Shown piece after piece: positions 35,008 through 43,188 of a DNA stretch of 64,000 bases (its first letter is position 1; every line of letters starts with the position of its first letter). This DNA comes from Ignavibacteriales bacterium (GTDB lineage: Bacteria > Bacteroidota > Ignavibacteria > Ignavibacteriales > Ignavibacteriaceae). The stretch covers positions 2,831,448 through 2,895,447 of the forward strand of contig CP054182.1 of the NCBI GenBank assembly GCA_015709675.1, in the 5' to 3' direction. Below the pieces are notes generated by a model. The model did no database searches, had not been told where the DNA came from, and was given only the letters and a program-made list of their open reading frames with translations. The translations under genes and the position numbers were made by a program.

Positions 35008-37035
35008 TCAATAAGCCAGCAGCTCCTTCAGTTCTTTCTCCAGTCTGCCTGAAGGAAGAAAATTATTCTCAAGTTTTACTGAGAAAGGAACAGGTGTATC
35101 AAGCGAAGCAGACCGGTAAACGGGAGCATCAAGATATTCAAAACATTCTCTGGAAATTCTGGCAGATATCTCTGCTCCGATTCCGCCCGTAAGCGTATCT
35201 TCGTGAAGAATAAGAACCTTTCCTGTTTTCTTTACACTCGAGAAAATTAGTTCATAATCAATCGGGACAAGAGTACGTAAGTCAATGATTTCCAATGTGT
35301 TCGAAAGAAATTTCTCAAGCATATTCTTTGCCCAGATGGTGCCATAACCATAAGTAATTATGGTAACAGAGTTACCTTCCGAAAGTTTGGCAGCCCTGCC
35401 GAACTCTAAAGAGTAATACTGTTCCGGTACAAATCCGGATAATGATCTGTAAAGGCCTTTATGCTCAAAGAAAAGAACGGGAGCAGGATCTTCGATAGCT
35501 CTGGCTAATAACCCCTTTGCATCATAGGGATTCGAAGGATACGCAATCTTAAGACCTGGTGTATGGAAGAACCATGCTTCATTGGTCTGGGAGTGAAACG
35601 GTCCTGCTCCCACACCTCCTCCGCATGGTAGGCGGACAACTACATTTGCAGGAGCTTCCCAGCGATAATTAATCTTTGCCAGATTGTTTACAATCTGATT
35701 AAAACCGCAGGAAACAAAATCTGCAAACTGCATTTCAACTACAGCTTTGCCCCCTTTAATGGCATATCCAAGCGCTGTGCCAATGATAGCCGACTCACAA
35801 AGCGGCGTGTTCCGGATTCTCTCTTTCCCGAATTCCGAAATAAAACCATCCGTAATTTTGAATACTCCCCCATAATCGGCAACATCCTGCCCCATGACGA
35901 TCAACTCAGGGTTATTCTGAAGTGACTGTTTCAGTCCTTCAGACACCGCATCAATAAAGCGAATCTCTCTCTTTGTTTCTTCAGGAGCGGGTGCAGCAGA
36001 TTTGGTAAATCGCGGATACATATCATTGAGTTCAAAGATGGTATCTGGGGTTACTTCCGGCTCCTTTTCGCTCCGTTCCCACTCCTCATTAATTTCCTCC
36101 TTGATCCGCTCTCTTATAGCAGCTGTCTGATTTTCAGTCAGTACTCCTTCATCAATCAGATAATACTCGTAATTGGAAACCGGATCTTTTTTACCCCACT
36201 GCTCAAACAACTCTTTCGGCACATACTTGGTACCAGAAGCTTCCTCATGTCCCCTCATTCTGAATGTTAATGCTTCGATAAGGAATGGACGAGGGTTTTC
36301 CTGCTGCTTCTTATAGAGGGATGAAATCGTGTCATACACCTCAAGCACATTATTACCGTCAATTCTGATTGATTCAATTCCGTACCCTATTCCCTTATCA
36401 GCAATTGTCGCACACTTATATTGCTGGGAGGTTGGTGTTGAAAGTCCGTATCCATTATTCTCAACAATAAAGAAAACAGGCAAATCCCAAACAGCCGCAA
36501 CATTAAGTGCCTCATGAAAATCCCCCTGACTTGTTCCTCCGTCTCCGGAGAATGCAACAGAACACTTTCCAGTTCCTTTAAGTTTTTCCCAGAGTGCTGC
36601 ACCATCAGCAAGAGCTAATTGTGGTCCGAGATGGGATATCATTCCGCATATATGATGCTCCAGACTGCCAAAGTGAAATGACCGGTCTCTTCCTTTGGTA
36701 AAGCCGTTGAACTTTCCCTGAAACTGCGAGAAGAGCCGTGCAAGCGGAATTCCCCTTCCGGTAAAAATTCCGAGATTGCGGATTAAGGGCATGATCATCA
36801 CATCTTGAGGCAGAGCGGTAACAGTACCTACCGAAATAGCTTCCTGCCCGATACCTGAAAACCATTTGCTTATTTTACCCTGTCTGAGAAGATTCAGCAT
36901 TTTCTCTTCAATAAGACGAGGTGTTATTAACTTGTAATATATATCGGTTAACGTCTGATTTGAAAGTCCGCCTCGTTCATAGGTGATAGCTGATTTAGTC
37001 TTAAGTTCTTTTATTTCCGTCTCTGTAGATGCCAT
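35008..37035 (-). CDS. Fused alpha-beta E1 subunit of a 2-oxoacid dehydrogenase
   Basis: A 675-residue thiamine diphosphate enzyme that decarboxylates a 2-oxo acid and passes the acyl group to a lipoylated E2. The alpha half (about 20-340) holds the TPP/Mg motif GDGGTSQGDFHEALN (about 160) with the trailing ENNGYG. The beta half (about 364-675) begins REIRFIDAVSEGL and contains GQDVADYGGVF and the PCGGGVGAGPFHSQ segment. In most bacteria these are two genes. The branched-chain or pyruvate form cannot be told apart. No E2 or E3 gene is in the window. Confidence 0.92.
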   Translation of the reverse strand: MASTETEIKELKTKSAITYERGGLSNQTLTDIYYKLITPRLIEEKMLNLLRQGKISKWFSGIGQEAISVGTVTALPQDVMIMPLIRNLGIFTGRGIPLARLFSQFQGKFNGFTKGRDRSFHFGSLEHHICGMISHLGPQLALADGAALWEKLKGTGKCSVAFSGDGGTSQGDFHEALNVAAVWDLPVFFIVENNGYGLSTPTSQQYKCATIADKGIGYGIESIRIDGNNVLEVYDTISSLYKKQQENPRPFLIEALTFRMRGHEEASGTKYVPKELFEQWGKKDPVSNYEYYLIDEGVLTENQTAAIRERIKEEINEEWERSEKEPEVTPDTIFELNDMYPRFTKSAAPAPEETKREIRFIDAVSEGLKQSLQNNPELIVMGQDVADYGGVFKITDGFISEFGKERIRNTPLCESAIIGTALGYAIKGGKAVVEMQFADFVSCGFNQIVNNLAKINYRWEAPANVVVRLPCGGGVGAGPFHSQTNEAWFFHTPGLKIAYPSNPYDAKGLLARAIEDPAPVLFFEHKGLYRSLSGFVPEQYYSLEFGRAAKLSEGNSVTIITYGYGTIWAKNMLEKFLSNTLEIIDLRTLVPIDYELIFSSVKKTGKVLILHEDTLTGGIGAEISARISRECFEYLDAPVYRSASLDTPVPFSVKLENNFLPSGRLEKELKELLAY

Positions 37036-37051
37036 GAAGTAATTAATATCT

Positions 37052-38422
37052 TTATTTTATGTAAACAGTTTTGATGTTGGTAAATTCTCTTATTCCGAAC
37101 GGGGCTAATTCCCTGCCGTATCCGGATTCATTAATTCCCCCGAAAGGAAGACGCGGGTCTGAGCGCACAAAATCATTGACAAACACAGAACCGGCTTCGA
37201 TATACTCCTTTGCTGCTATTTCTCCGAAATGCCTGTCGGAAGTAAAAACAGCGCCTCCCAGGCCGAACGGTGAATCATTCGCAAGTCTGAATGCATCTTC
37301 TGCGTCTTTTGCTTCGATGATTACCGCAACAGGACCAAAAGTTTCTTCCCGAAAAAGGGACATTTCACTGGTTACACCGGTGTATATCCTTGGTGTGAAA
37401 TAAAATCCTTCGCTGAAGGCTGCTTCTTCCCTGTATATAAGCCGGGCACCCATTTTCTCTGATGATTCACAGATCAGTGCTATCTCTTCAACAAATTCTT
37501 TTTTTGCGAGCGGACCAACTGAATACTGCTGATCCATCGGATTACCTGTCCGGTAGGTTTTGAATTCTGACACTAGAAGTTCAGTAAACTCCTTAACAAC
37601 ATCCTTCACCACGATAAACCGTTTGGCAGCAATACAGCTTTGACCTCCGTTGATTAATCTCCCTTTTGCACAGGCAGCCACAGCTAAAGGAAGATCAGCA
37701 TCCTTTAAAACAACATACGGATCACTTCCGCCAAGTTCCAGAACACATTTTTTTAGATACTTTCCGGCTATTGAGGCAACACTTTTACCTGCCAGAGTGC
37801 TCCCGGTAATGCTGACCGTTTTAACTGCAGGATGACTGATAATATCTTCCATTGATGCTGCAGGATATATGATACTTCTGAAAACATTTTTTGGGAAACC
37901 GGCATCTTCAAAAAGCCGCTCAATGACTAATGAAGATCCGCTGACATTGGAGGCGTGTTTCAGCAGCGCGGTATTCCCTGCCATGACAGAGGGAACCGCG
38001 AACCGGAAGACCTGCCAGAATGGAAAATTCCAGGGCATGATACCAAGCGTTACTCCGAGCGGCCTGAAGGAAACTAAACTCTTAAAGGCATCAGTAGCAA
38101 TCTCGGTATCCTGAAGAAATAACTCGCCGTTTTCAGCATAATAATCACAAACCCAGGCGCACTTCTCTACCTCAGCTTTTGCCTGAGCCAAAGGTTTACC
38201 CATTTCTGAAGTTATCAGTTCGGCAAGAGCAGTGGTCTCAGACCTGAGTTCCTGAGAGAGATTTTTAAGTAAAAGAGCTCTCTCTTTGAAAGAGGTTTTC
38301 CGGAATTCCTTTTGCTGATGACTAAGGGAAGCTATAATTTCTTCAGCTTCCTGGCGTGAATGGAGTTTATACTCGTGGAGAGTTTTCTCGGTAGCGGGAT
38401 TTACTGTTGCTATAGTTTTCAT
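37052..38422 (-). CDS. NAD(P)-dependent aldehyde dehydrogenase (succinate-semialdehyde type)
   Basis: A 456-residue aldehyde dehydrogenase. The cofactor-site segment MPWNFPFWQ is at about 130, LELGGSDP with general-base Glu at about 226, the nucleophile Cys in [10 protein letters not shown] at about 263, and [10 protein letters not shown] at about 356. The short form and [10 protein letters not shown] pattern are typical of succinate-semialdehyde dehydrogenases of this group. It starts 17 nt below a Bacteroidota-type promoter, AGGAG just before its ATG, and leads the five-gene operon running to PBP1A. Confidence 0.9.
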   Translation of the reverse strand: MKTIATVNPATEKTLHEYKLHSRQEAEEIIASLSHQQKEFRKTSFKERALLLKNLSQELRSETTALAELITSEMGKPLAQAKAEVEKCAWVCDYYAENGELFLQDTEIATDAFKSLVSFRPLGVTLGIMPWNFPFWQVFRFAVPSVMAGNTALLKHASNVSGSSLVIERLFEDAGFPKNVFRSIIYPAASMEDIISHPAVKTVSITGSTLAGKSVASIAGKYLKKCVLELGGSDPYVVLKDADLPLAVAACAKGRLINGGQSCIAAKRFIVVKDVVKEFTELLVSEFKTYRTGNPMDQQYSVGPLAKKEFVEEIALICESSEKMGARLIYREEAAFSEGFYFTPRIYTGVTSEMSLFREETFGPVAVIIEAKDAEDAFRLANDSPFGLGGAVFTSDRHFGEIAAKEYIEAGSVFVNDFVRSDPRLPFGGINESGYGRELAPFGIREFTNIKTVYIK

Positions 38423-38435
38423 GAATGCTCCTGCT

Positions 38436-38466
38436 CAAAATTAGCTGAAAATGCCACCTTTACCAA
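38436..38466 (-). promoter_or_regulatory. Bacteroidota-type promoter of the ALDH-E1-M1-lpxH-PBP1A operon
   Basis: On the minus strand TTG (38466-38464), 20-nt spacer, TAATTTTG (38443-38436), an exact match to TTG-N20-TAnnTTTG. It ends 13 nt before the start codon at 38422, leaving a leader of roughly 10 nt that includes the tail of the ribosome site. Confidence 0.73.
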
Positions 38467-38502
38467 GAAAAACCGTTATTCCCTGATGGTAAATAAGGGT
38501 CT

Positions 38503-39735
38503 TTATCCCCTTTTTTTGATAATCACCAGGGTTTTATCGTCATTATACTGTCCGTTTTTTGAGAACTTAATTACATCCTCAATAATTTTTAATGCAATCT
38601 CACGGGCACTTTTATTACTGTTCCGTATCAGCATGTTCTTTAACCGGCTTTCTTCATAAAATTCGCCGTCTGCATTCTGAGATTCAACAACTCCGTCTGA
38701 GTAGATCAGAAGAATATCCCCCGGGTTAAAATTCACATTTTCAACGGTATAGGACGCTTTTGGGGAGGGTCCGAGTACGGGACCGGTCGGATTCAGGAGG
38801 ATAACATCTTTAGCCCCTTTTTTCAGGAAAAACGGAGGATTATGCCCGGCGCTGGCAAAAAGAAATAATCCCGTTTTGTCATTTGAAAGCTCACCGTAAA
38901 ACAGACTGGTAAACTTATCATCCGAGAAAATCTGATTTACCAGGGCATTCATTCTTTTCATTAATGGAGCGATCTTAATCTCGAATGTGCTTGCCATTCT
39001 GAGGGCCCCTGAAATATACATGGCTTCGGCCGCAGCACTGACCCCTTTGCTGGCCGCATCTCCCAATATTATGCCTATTCTGTCCTTTTCTCCCTTTGAC
39101 TCCAGGTAATCAAAAAAATCACCCCCGACCATCTCTGCCGGAACCGTGAGTCCATAAATATCATAATCAAAGAAGACGTACTCATGCTGGGGAAGAATTG
39201 ACCTCTGCAGTTGTCTTGCTTTATCAAGGTCTTCCATTAATGTTTTGGCCGATTTTGAAGAACGGCGCAGGCGGATTTTTGAAGTAAGCACTGATGCCAT
39301 AATGTTGAGCAGATACTTAAATTCTTCATTAAGTACCGACCGGTTATAAGCAACCAGATACTCGTAATAATATTTTCCGCTGATTTTTATTCTGTCACCG
39401 ACTCCGGATGCTGCAAACTTAAATATCCCCTTTTTCATCAGTTCGTGATTGGTCTCATGACCAAAAATGGTTCTCTCATTCACAAAAAGATCCATGAATG
39501 AGTAGTCAGAAACTTTGATTTCAAAATTCTTCTTAATCAGCCCCATCTTACCCGTCTGATATACTATTCTGTAGCACCCTTCATCAGGAAAAAGTTTCCA
39601 GAGACGCCCTCCGATAATTTCCTGAATCTTGTCATGAACGAATTCATCAATGACTGAGGTAATCATTTTTTCTTCGGATTCAAAAGCTTTTGAGGTAACA
39701 TCCTCAATTGTCTTATGGAGTTTTTTATAGATCAT
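38503..39735 (-). CDS. RsbU/SpoIIE-type PP2C phosphatase
   Basis: A 410-residue protein phosphatase of the PPM class, which in other bacteria dephosphorylates anti-anti-sigma factors. The C-terminal SpoIIE domain (about 165-410) begins with the linker LQRSILPQ and has the metal motifs GGDFFD (about 202), GDAASKG (about 226), YSDGVVE (about 345) and YNDDKT near the end. The N-terminal 150 residues lack a clear sensor motif; they may form a GAF-like domain. No partner anti-sigma factor or STAS protein is nearby, so the target is unknown. Confidence 0.88.
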   Translation of the reverse strand: MIYKKLHKTIEDVTSKAFESEEKMITSVIDEFVHDKIQEIIGGRLWKLFPDEGCYRIVYQTGKMGLIKKNFEIKVSDYSFMDLFVNERTIFGHETNHELMKKGIFKFAASGVGDRIKISGKYYYEYLVAYNRSVLNEEFKYLLNIMASVLTSKIRLRRSSKSAKTLMEDLDKARQLQRSILPQHEYVFFDYDIYGLTVPAEMVGGDFFDYLESKGEKDRIGIILGDAASKGVSAAAEAMYISGALRMASTFEIKIAPLMKRMNALVNQIFSDDKFTSLFYGELSNDKTGLFLFASAGHNPPFFLKKGAKDVILLNPTGPVLGPSPKASYTVENVNFNPGDILLIYSDGVVESQNADGEFYEESRLKNMLIRNSNKSAREIALKIIEDVIKFSKNGQYNDDKTLVIIKKRG

Positions 39736-39817
39736 ATCTCACACAGTTTTATCCACAATTCACATGCGCAGTCATGAGTCCTCAGATACAGATCCGGTTG
39801 AAATTGCATAATACAAT

Positions 39818-41089
39818 TCATCTTGAATAAAAATCAATCATATCTGAGAGGGCTTTTGAACAAACAGGGCAAAAATTATCAACAGATATTGATTTCATTG
39901 TACAGTCCTGTCTGGGACGATAGATCCCTTTTGCTGCATATCCTCCCCCTTCAAAAGCTCCGAGTTTGTTTTCATACTCAACAGTTGCAGGAGTCGGGAC
40001 TGGTGTCCCTTCAGCAATCATATGTTTCCATTTTTTATCAAAATCAACCAGCGTTGTTACGTTTGCCTCAAGAGGTTCAATATCAACCGGGTAAAACTCA
40101 TTATATGCAACCTCACTGGTGTAGTATTCATCAGCAAGCGAGGCAAATCCGTGACCAAACTCATGGACAAAGATATACTCCTCAGACTGATTATTATTAA
40201 CACAAACTGAATAATGATTGTATATGGCCCCGCCGCCATATTTACCGCTATTAACCAGAATGAATATCTGATCGTACGGAACATTGGAGGCTGCATCTCT
40301 GACCGCAAAGAAAGATTCGGTCATCAGATAGCGTTCGACATCGAATGTATAGAAAGAACTTCCCAATGCAGTATTCCTGTAAACACCTGGTTTAGGGATA
40401 TCTGTACCCGCTTCTTTGGAATGGACCTTTACACCCCAGATATTAAAATCATCTTTCCGCTCTTTGTATGGAGACGAGTTGAATAAGTAATCTGTAAACT
40501 TCCGGCAGTCCGTTTCAAACTTACCCATATCATCAGCGGTGTATCCTTCAGCCAGAATTACTATATCCAGTTTCTTATGATGATCACCTGTGTAATGAAT
40601 CCGCATGGTATCAAACGGCATCCTCTGATCCTTCAGAATGAAATAGTTTGCAGGATCAATCTCAACAGCATACTTTTCATGCAGAGCATTTCTTCTGTCT
40701 CTGGTATAGAATTTTACGATTACCGGCTTTTTTGGAAAAGGGGTAAGCATACTCTCCTCAAAAGCCTTGGTTATTTTTTTTGCCTCGTCGGTTGTCTGCC
40801 ATTCACTAAAAAGTGTTGCATAATGTCTTGAATAAATCAGCTTACCGCTTACCTTGTCAATCAGTTCAATTTTATATTTGCCCAGATTAAACGTATCAAT
40901 CAGATTTACCAGTGATCCTCCCCAGTATGGCTCTTCACGTAGTTCTTTAAGAAAATAGGAATCTTCTGTTGCATTTCCGGCATGGATATAATCAATACGG
41001 AGAGACTTATCCTCGAAATAACTTTCAAATTTTATTTGAGAATAAGAAACGTTTGCGGAGATAATAAATATGAGAATTAACAATCTCAT
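39818..41089 (-). CDS. Secreted M64-family metallopeptidase
   Basis: A 423-residue zinc peptidase related to IgA peptidase M64. After a signal peptide (residues 1-18, cleavage at SYSQ) comes an N-terminal beta-rich region. The zinc motif HEFGHGFASLADEYY (about 306-320) gives two His ligands and the catalytic Glu, and the family's DEYY sequence follows. A Cys pair near the C-terminus (QDCTMKS, FCPVCSKAL) is conserved in the family. It overlaps mscS by an ATGA. The target protein is not known; in this genome the enzyme is more likely a general secreted peptidase than an immunoglobulin cutter. Confidence 0.88.
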   Translation of the reverse strand: MRLLILIFIISANVSYSQIKFESYFEDKSLRIDYIHAGNATEDSYFLKELREEPYWGGSLVNLIDTFNLGKYKIELIDKVSGKLIYSRHYATLFSEWQTTDEAKKITKAFEESMLTPFPKKPVIVKFYTRDRRNALHEKYAVEIDPANYFILKDQRMPFDTMRIHYTGDHHKKLDIVILAEGYTADDMGKFETDCRKFTDYLFNSSPYKERKDDFNIWGVKVHSKEAGTDIPKPGVYRNTALGSSFYTFDVERYLMTESFFAVRDAASNVPYDQIFILVNSGKYGGGAIYNHYSVCVNNNQSEEYIFVHEFGHGFASLADEYYTSEVAYNEFYPVDIEPLEANVTTLVDFDKKWKHMIAEGTPVPTPATVEYENKLGAFEGGGYAAKGIYRPRQDCTMKSISVDNFCPVCSKALSDMIDFYSR

Positions 41090-42216
41090 TCATTTTCCTT
41101 TTTTATGTATACGGTTCTTGTCGGGAATGCAAAACTGAATCCCTTAGCATTTAATTCATTATAAATTTTTTCGCGGAGCCTGCATCCAAGGTCGAATGCA
41201 TTGCGGTAATCAGGCGTTTTTACATCGAGACGCATGAGCAGGGAGGATTCTTCAAATCTGAGAAATATAAAATCCGGCTTTGGAGTTTCAGCGATGAGCG
41301 GTTCATCCTTAATAAGGTCCATTACCGCCGCCCTGAGTTTATCTATATCCGTCCCATAAACCACACCAAACTCAACCAGCACTCTTGTCAGTTCATCGGG
41401 ATACGTAAAATTAATAATTCTTGATTTTACAATATCATTATTTGGCACGATCATAAGGTTCTTATCAAAATCCAGGATTTTGGTGCTTCTGATGCCAATT
41501 TCTACCACATCTCCGTTAATGTCGTTGCCTATTTTTATTCTGTCCCCTATTCTGAAAGGCCGGTCAGCCATGATGATAAATCCCGATATCATGTTGGAAA
41601 GAGTTTCCTGGGCTGCAAGAGCTACGGCAAGTGAGCCGACACCAAGGGATACCACAAATGCTGATATATCAATGCCAAGTTTTGCAAGGATTATTACCAG
41701 TGCCAGAGCGGCAAAAAGCAATTTGCTTAATTTCTGAAGGAGAGGGAAAATACTGCCATAGAGATTCGTATTTTCCTTTGCCTTAATTGAATCTGCATAC
41801 CACTCAAATACCAGCGTGATTATCTGGAACACCGTTATCAGAATAGTGATGACCAGAATCACATAGAGAGCTATTTCGAAATAGTCAGCTATCTGATACA
41901 AATAAGGATGTTCTTCAATCAGTTTCCGCTTTGAGTAGTTGGAAACCAATCCGAAACCCTGACGGAACATCGCTAGAGCAAAATAAATACCTCCTACGAA
42001 AAGCAGTCTCGAAGAACCTTTTCTGATGACTTCAACAATTTTGTCATCATACTCAGTCTCGGTTTTGCTCACAATAGGTTTGAGGATAACCTTTATTACA
42101 TAACTGATTAACCTTGCGAGGGCATAAGAAACAATGATAATGCTGAGCGAAATAATAATCTGATAAAGCAGATCATCGCCGACGAATGAACGGAGGTTTT
42201 TTAATAAATCTTTCAT
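41086..42216 (-). CDS. Small-conductance mechanosensitive channel (MscS family)
   Basis: A 376-residue inner-membrane channel that opens under membrane tension to release solutes. I take the ATG at 42216 because it overlaps the pyrE stop as ATGA; the longer frame to 42276 would overlap it by 63 nt. It has about five hydrophobic segments. The pore helix is the Gly/Ala-rich stretch FVVSLGVGSLAVALAAQETLSNMISGF (abbreviated VGSLAVALAAQ, about 190), then the beta domain (FRIGDRIKIGND) and an alpha/beta C-terminal domain. It is longer than E. coli MscS owing to extra N-terminal membrane helices. Confidence 0.93.
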   Translation of the reverse strand: MKDLLKNLRSFVGDDLLYQIIISLSIIIVSYALARLISYVIKVILKPIVSKTETEYDDKIVEVIRKGSSRLLFVGGIYFALAMFRQGFGLVSNYSKRKLIEEHPYLYQIADYFEIALYVILVITILITVFQIITLVFEWYADSIKAKENTNLYGSIFPLLQKLSKLLFAALALVIILAKLGIDISAFVVSLGVGSLAVALAAQETLSNMISGFIIMADRPFRIGDRIKIGNDINGDVVEIGIRSTKILDFDKNLMIVPNNDIVKSRIINFTYPDELTRVLVEFGVVYGTDIDKLRAAVMDLIKDEPLIAETPKPDFIFLRFEESSLLMRLDVKTPDYRNAFDLGCRLREKIYNELNAKGFSFAFPTRTVYIKKENE

Positions 42217-42797
42217 GATGTGAACTTGCGTGAACCAGGTTTTACTAATGGAATGCCCTGCCTGCACAACGGACAATCTGCACTTTCATATGCAGTGACT
42301 TCAATAGAGACTGCACCTACCTGCGGAAATCCAAACTGCACTCTGCCATTACTTCTGTCAACCAAAAATCCAACACCCGCAACCAGACCTCCTGCAGACT
42401 GAACAATATCTATCACTTCTTTAACCGAACCCCCCGTTGTTACCACATCTTCGCAGACAAGGAACTTTTCACCCGGTTTAATTTCGAATCCCCTCCGCAA
42501 GGTGAAAACTTTATCTTCCCGCTCAGTGAATATGAATTTTTTATCAAGCTGACGGGCTACTTCATAGCCTACGATAATACCCCCCATGGCGGGCGCAATT
42601 ACACCGTCAATTTCCGTATTACGGAAAAACTCCGCGATATTGGAAGAGATGATTCTTGTATAATCAGGATACTGCAACACTTTAGCGCACTGAAAATAAG
42701 AGGCACTATGCTTACCTGAGGTAAGAAGAAAATGACCGCTCAGAAGCGCTTCTGCTTTCCTGAAAAAATCTAAGGCCTGATCCTGGGTTACTGCCAT
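42213..42797 (-). CDS. pyrE: Orotate phosphoribosyltransferase
   Basis: Joins orotate to PRPP to make OMP in de novo pyrimidine synthesis. The 194-residue type I phosphoribosyltransferase has the PRPP loop VCEDVVTTGGSVKE (about 118-131) and the preceding GVIAPAMGGIIVGYEVA segment. Other pyr genes are absent here, so the pathway is scattered. It starts 2 nt after the pterin dehydratase gene and overlaps mscS by 4 nt. The C-terminal tail contains a Cys pair (ADCPLCRQG) beyond the catalytic core. Confidence 0.92.
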   Translation of the reverse strand: MAVTQDQALDFFRKAEALLSGHFLLTSGKHSASYFQCAKVLQYPDYTRIISSNIAEFFRNTEIDGVIAPAMGGIIVGYEVARQLDKKFIFTEREDKVFTLRRGFEIKPGEKFLVCEDVVTTGGSVKEVIDIVQSAGGLVAGVGFLVDRSNGRVQFGFPQVGAVSIEVTAYESADCPLCRQGIPLVKPGSRKFTS

Positions 42798-42799
42798 GA

Positions 42800-43084
42800 C
42801 TACTTTCCTGAGAGTTGTTCGATTATTCCCGCGAGCTTCAGATCTGCGGAAGTGACTGCATTTGCTGAATGAGTATATAGCACAATCCTTACTTTATTCC
42901 AGCTGTACAGTGAAAAGTCAGGATGATGGTCCATTTTTTCAGCTTCTACGGAAACCTTGTAAAGAAATGCAAATGCAGACACAAAATCCGGGAACTGGTA
43001 TTCTCTGGTAAGGCGTCCTGCATCATCAAGCTTCCAGGTTGTATTTTCACCAAGCCATGTATTCAGATCATTATTTACCGTCAC
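42800..43084 (-). CDS. phhB: Pterin-4a-carbinolamine dehydratase
   Basis: Removes water from 4a-hydroxytetrahydropterin to regenerate the cofactor of aromatic amino acid hydroxylases, and may also work on other pterins. The 94-residue protein matches the PCD/DCoH fold with the active-site histidines in EKMDHHPDF (about 57) and the later THSANAV. No phenylalanine hydroxylase is in the window. It is the first gene of a unit continuing to pyrE, mscS and the M64 peptidase. Confidence 0.9.
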   Translation of the reverse strand: MTVNNDLNTWLGENTTWKLDDAGRLTREYQFPDFVSAFAFLYKVSVEAEKMDHHPDFSLYSWNKVRIVLYTHSANAVTSADLKLAGIIEQLSGK

Positions 43085-43109
43085 AATATTCTCCTTAATC
43101 TATAAAACA

Positions 43110-43144
43110 AAAAGGCGTATTCACTGAAGATAAATACGCCTTTT
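43110..43144 (-). terminator. Rho-independent terminator after clpC
   Basis: A 12-bp perfect stem (AAAAGGCGTATT with AATACGCCTTTT) with an 11-nt loop, followed on the minus strand by TGTTTTATAG. It lies 45 nt past the clpC stop and before the pterin dehydratase gene. Confidence 0.88.
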
Positions 43145-43188
43145 GATATCGTTCTTCACACTATGATTGCTGCATCAGTCCTGTTATA

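Noticed and set aside
38467-38502. Possible weak hairpin (AAGGG/CCCTT) after the RsbU-type gene
   Set aside because: Only a 5-bp stem without a T run, and it includes the stop codon region; not a convincing terminator.
39823-40831. Plus-strand frames of 62-125 codons
   Set aside because: Antisense of the M64 peptidase with its zinc motif; no support for a second gene.
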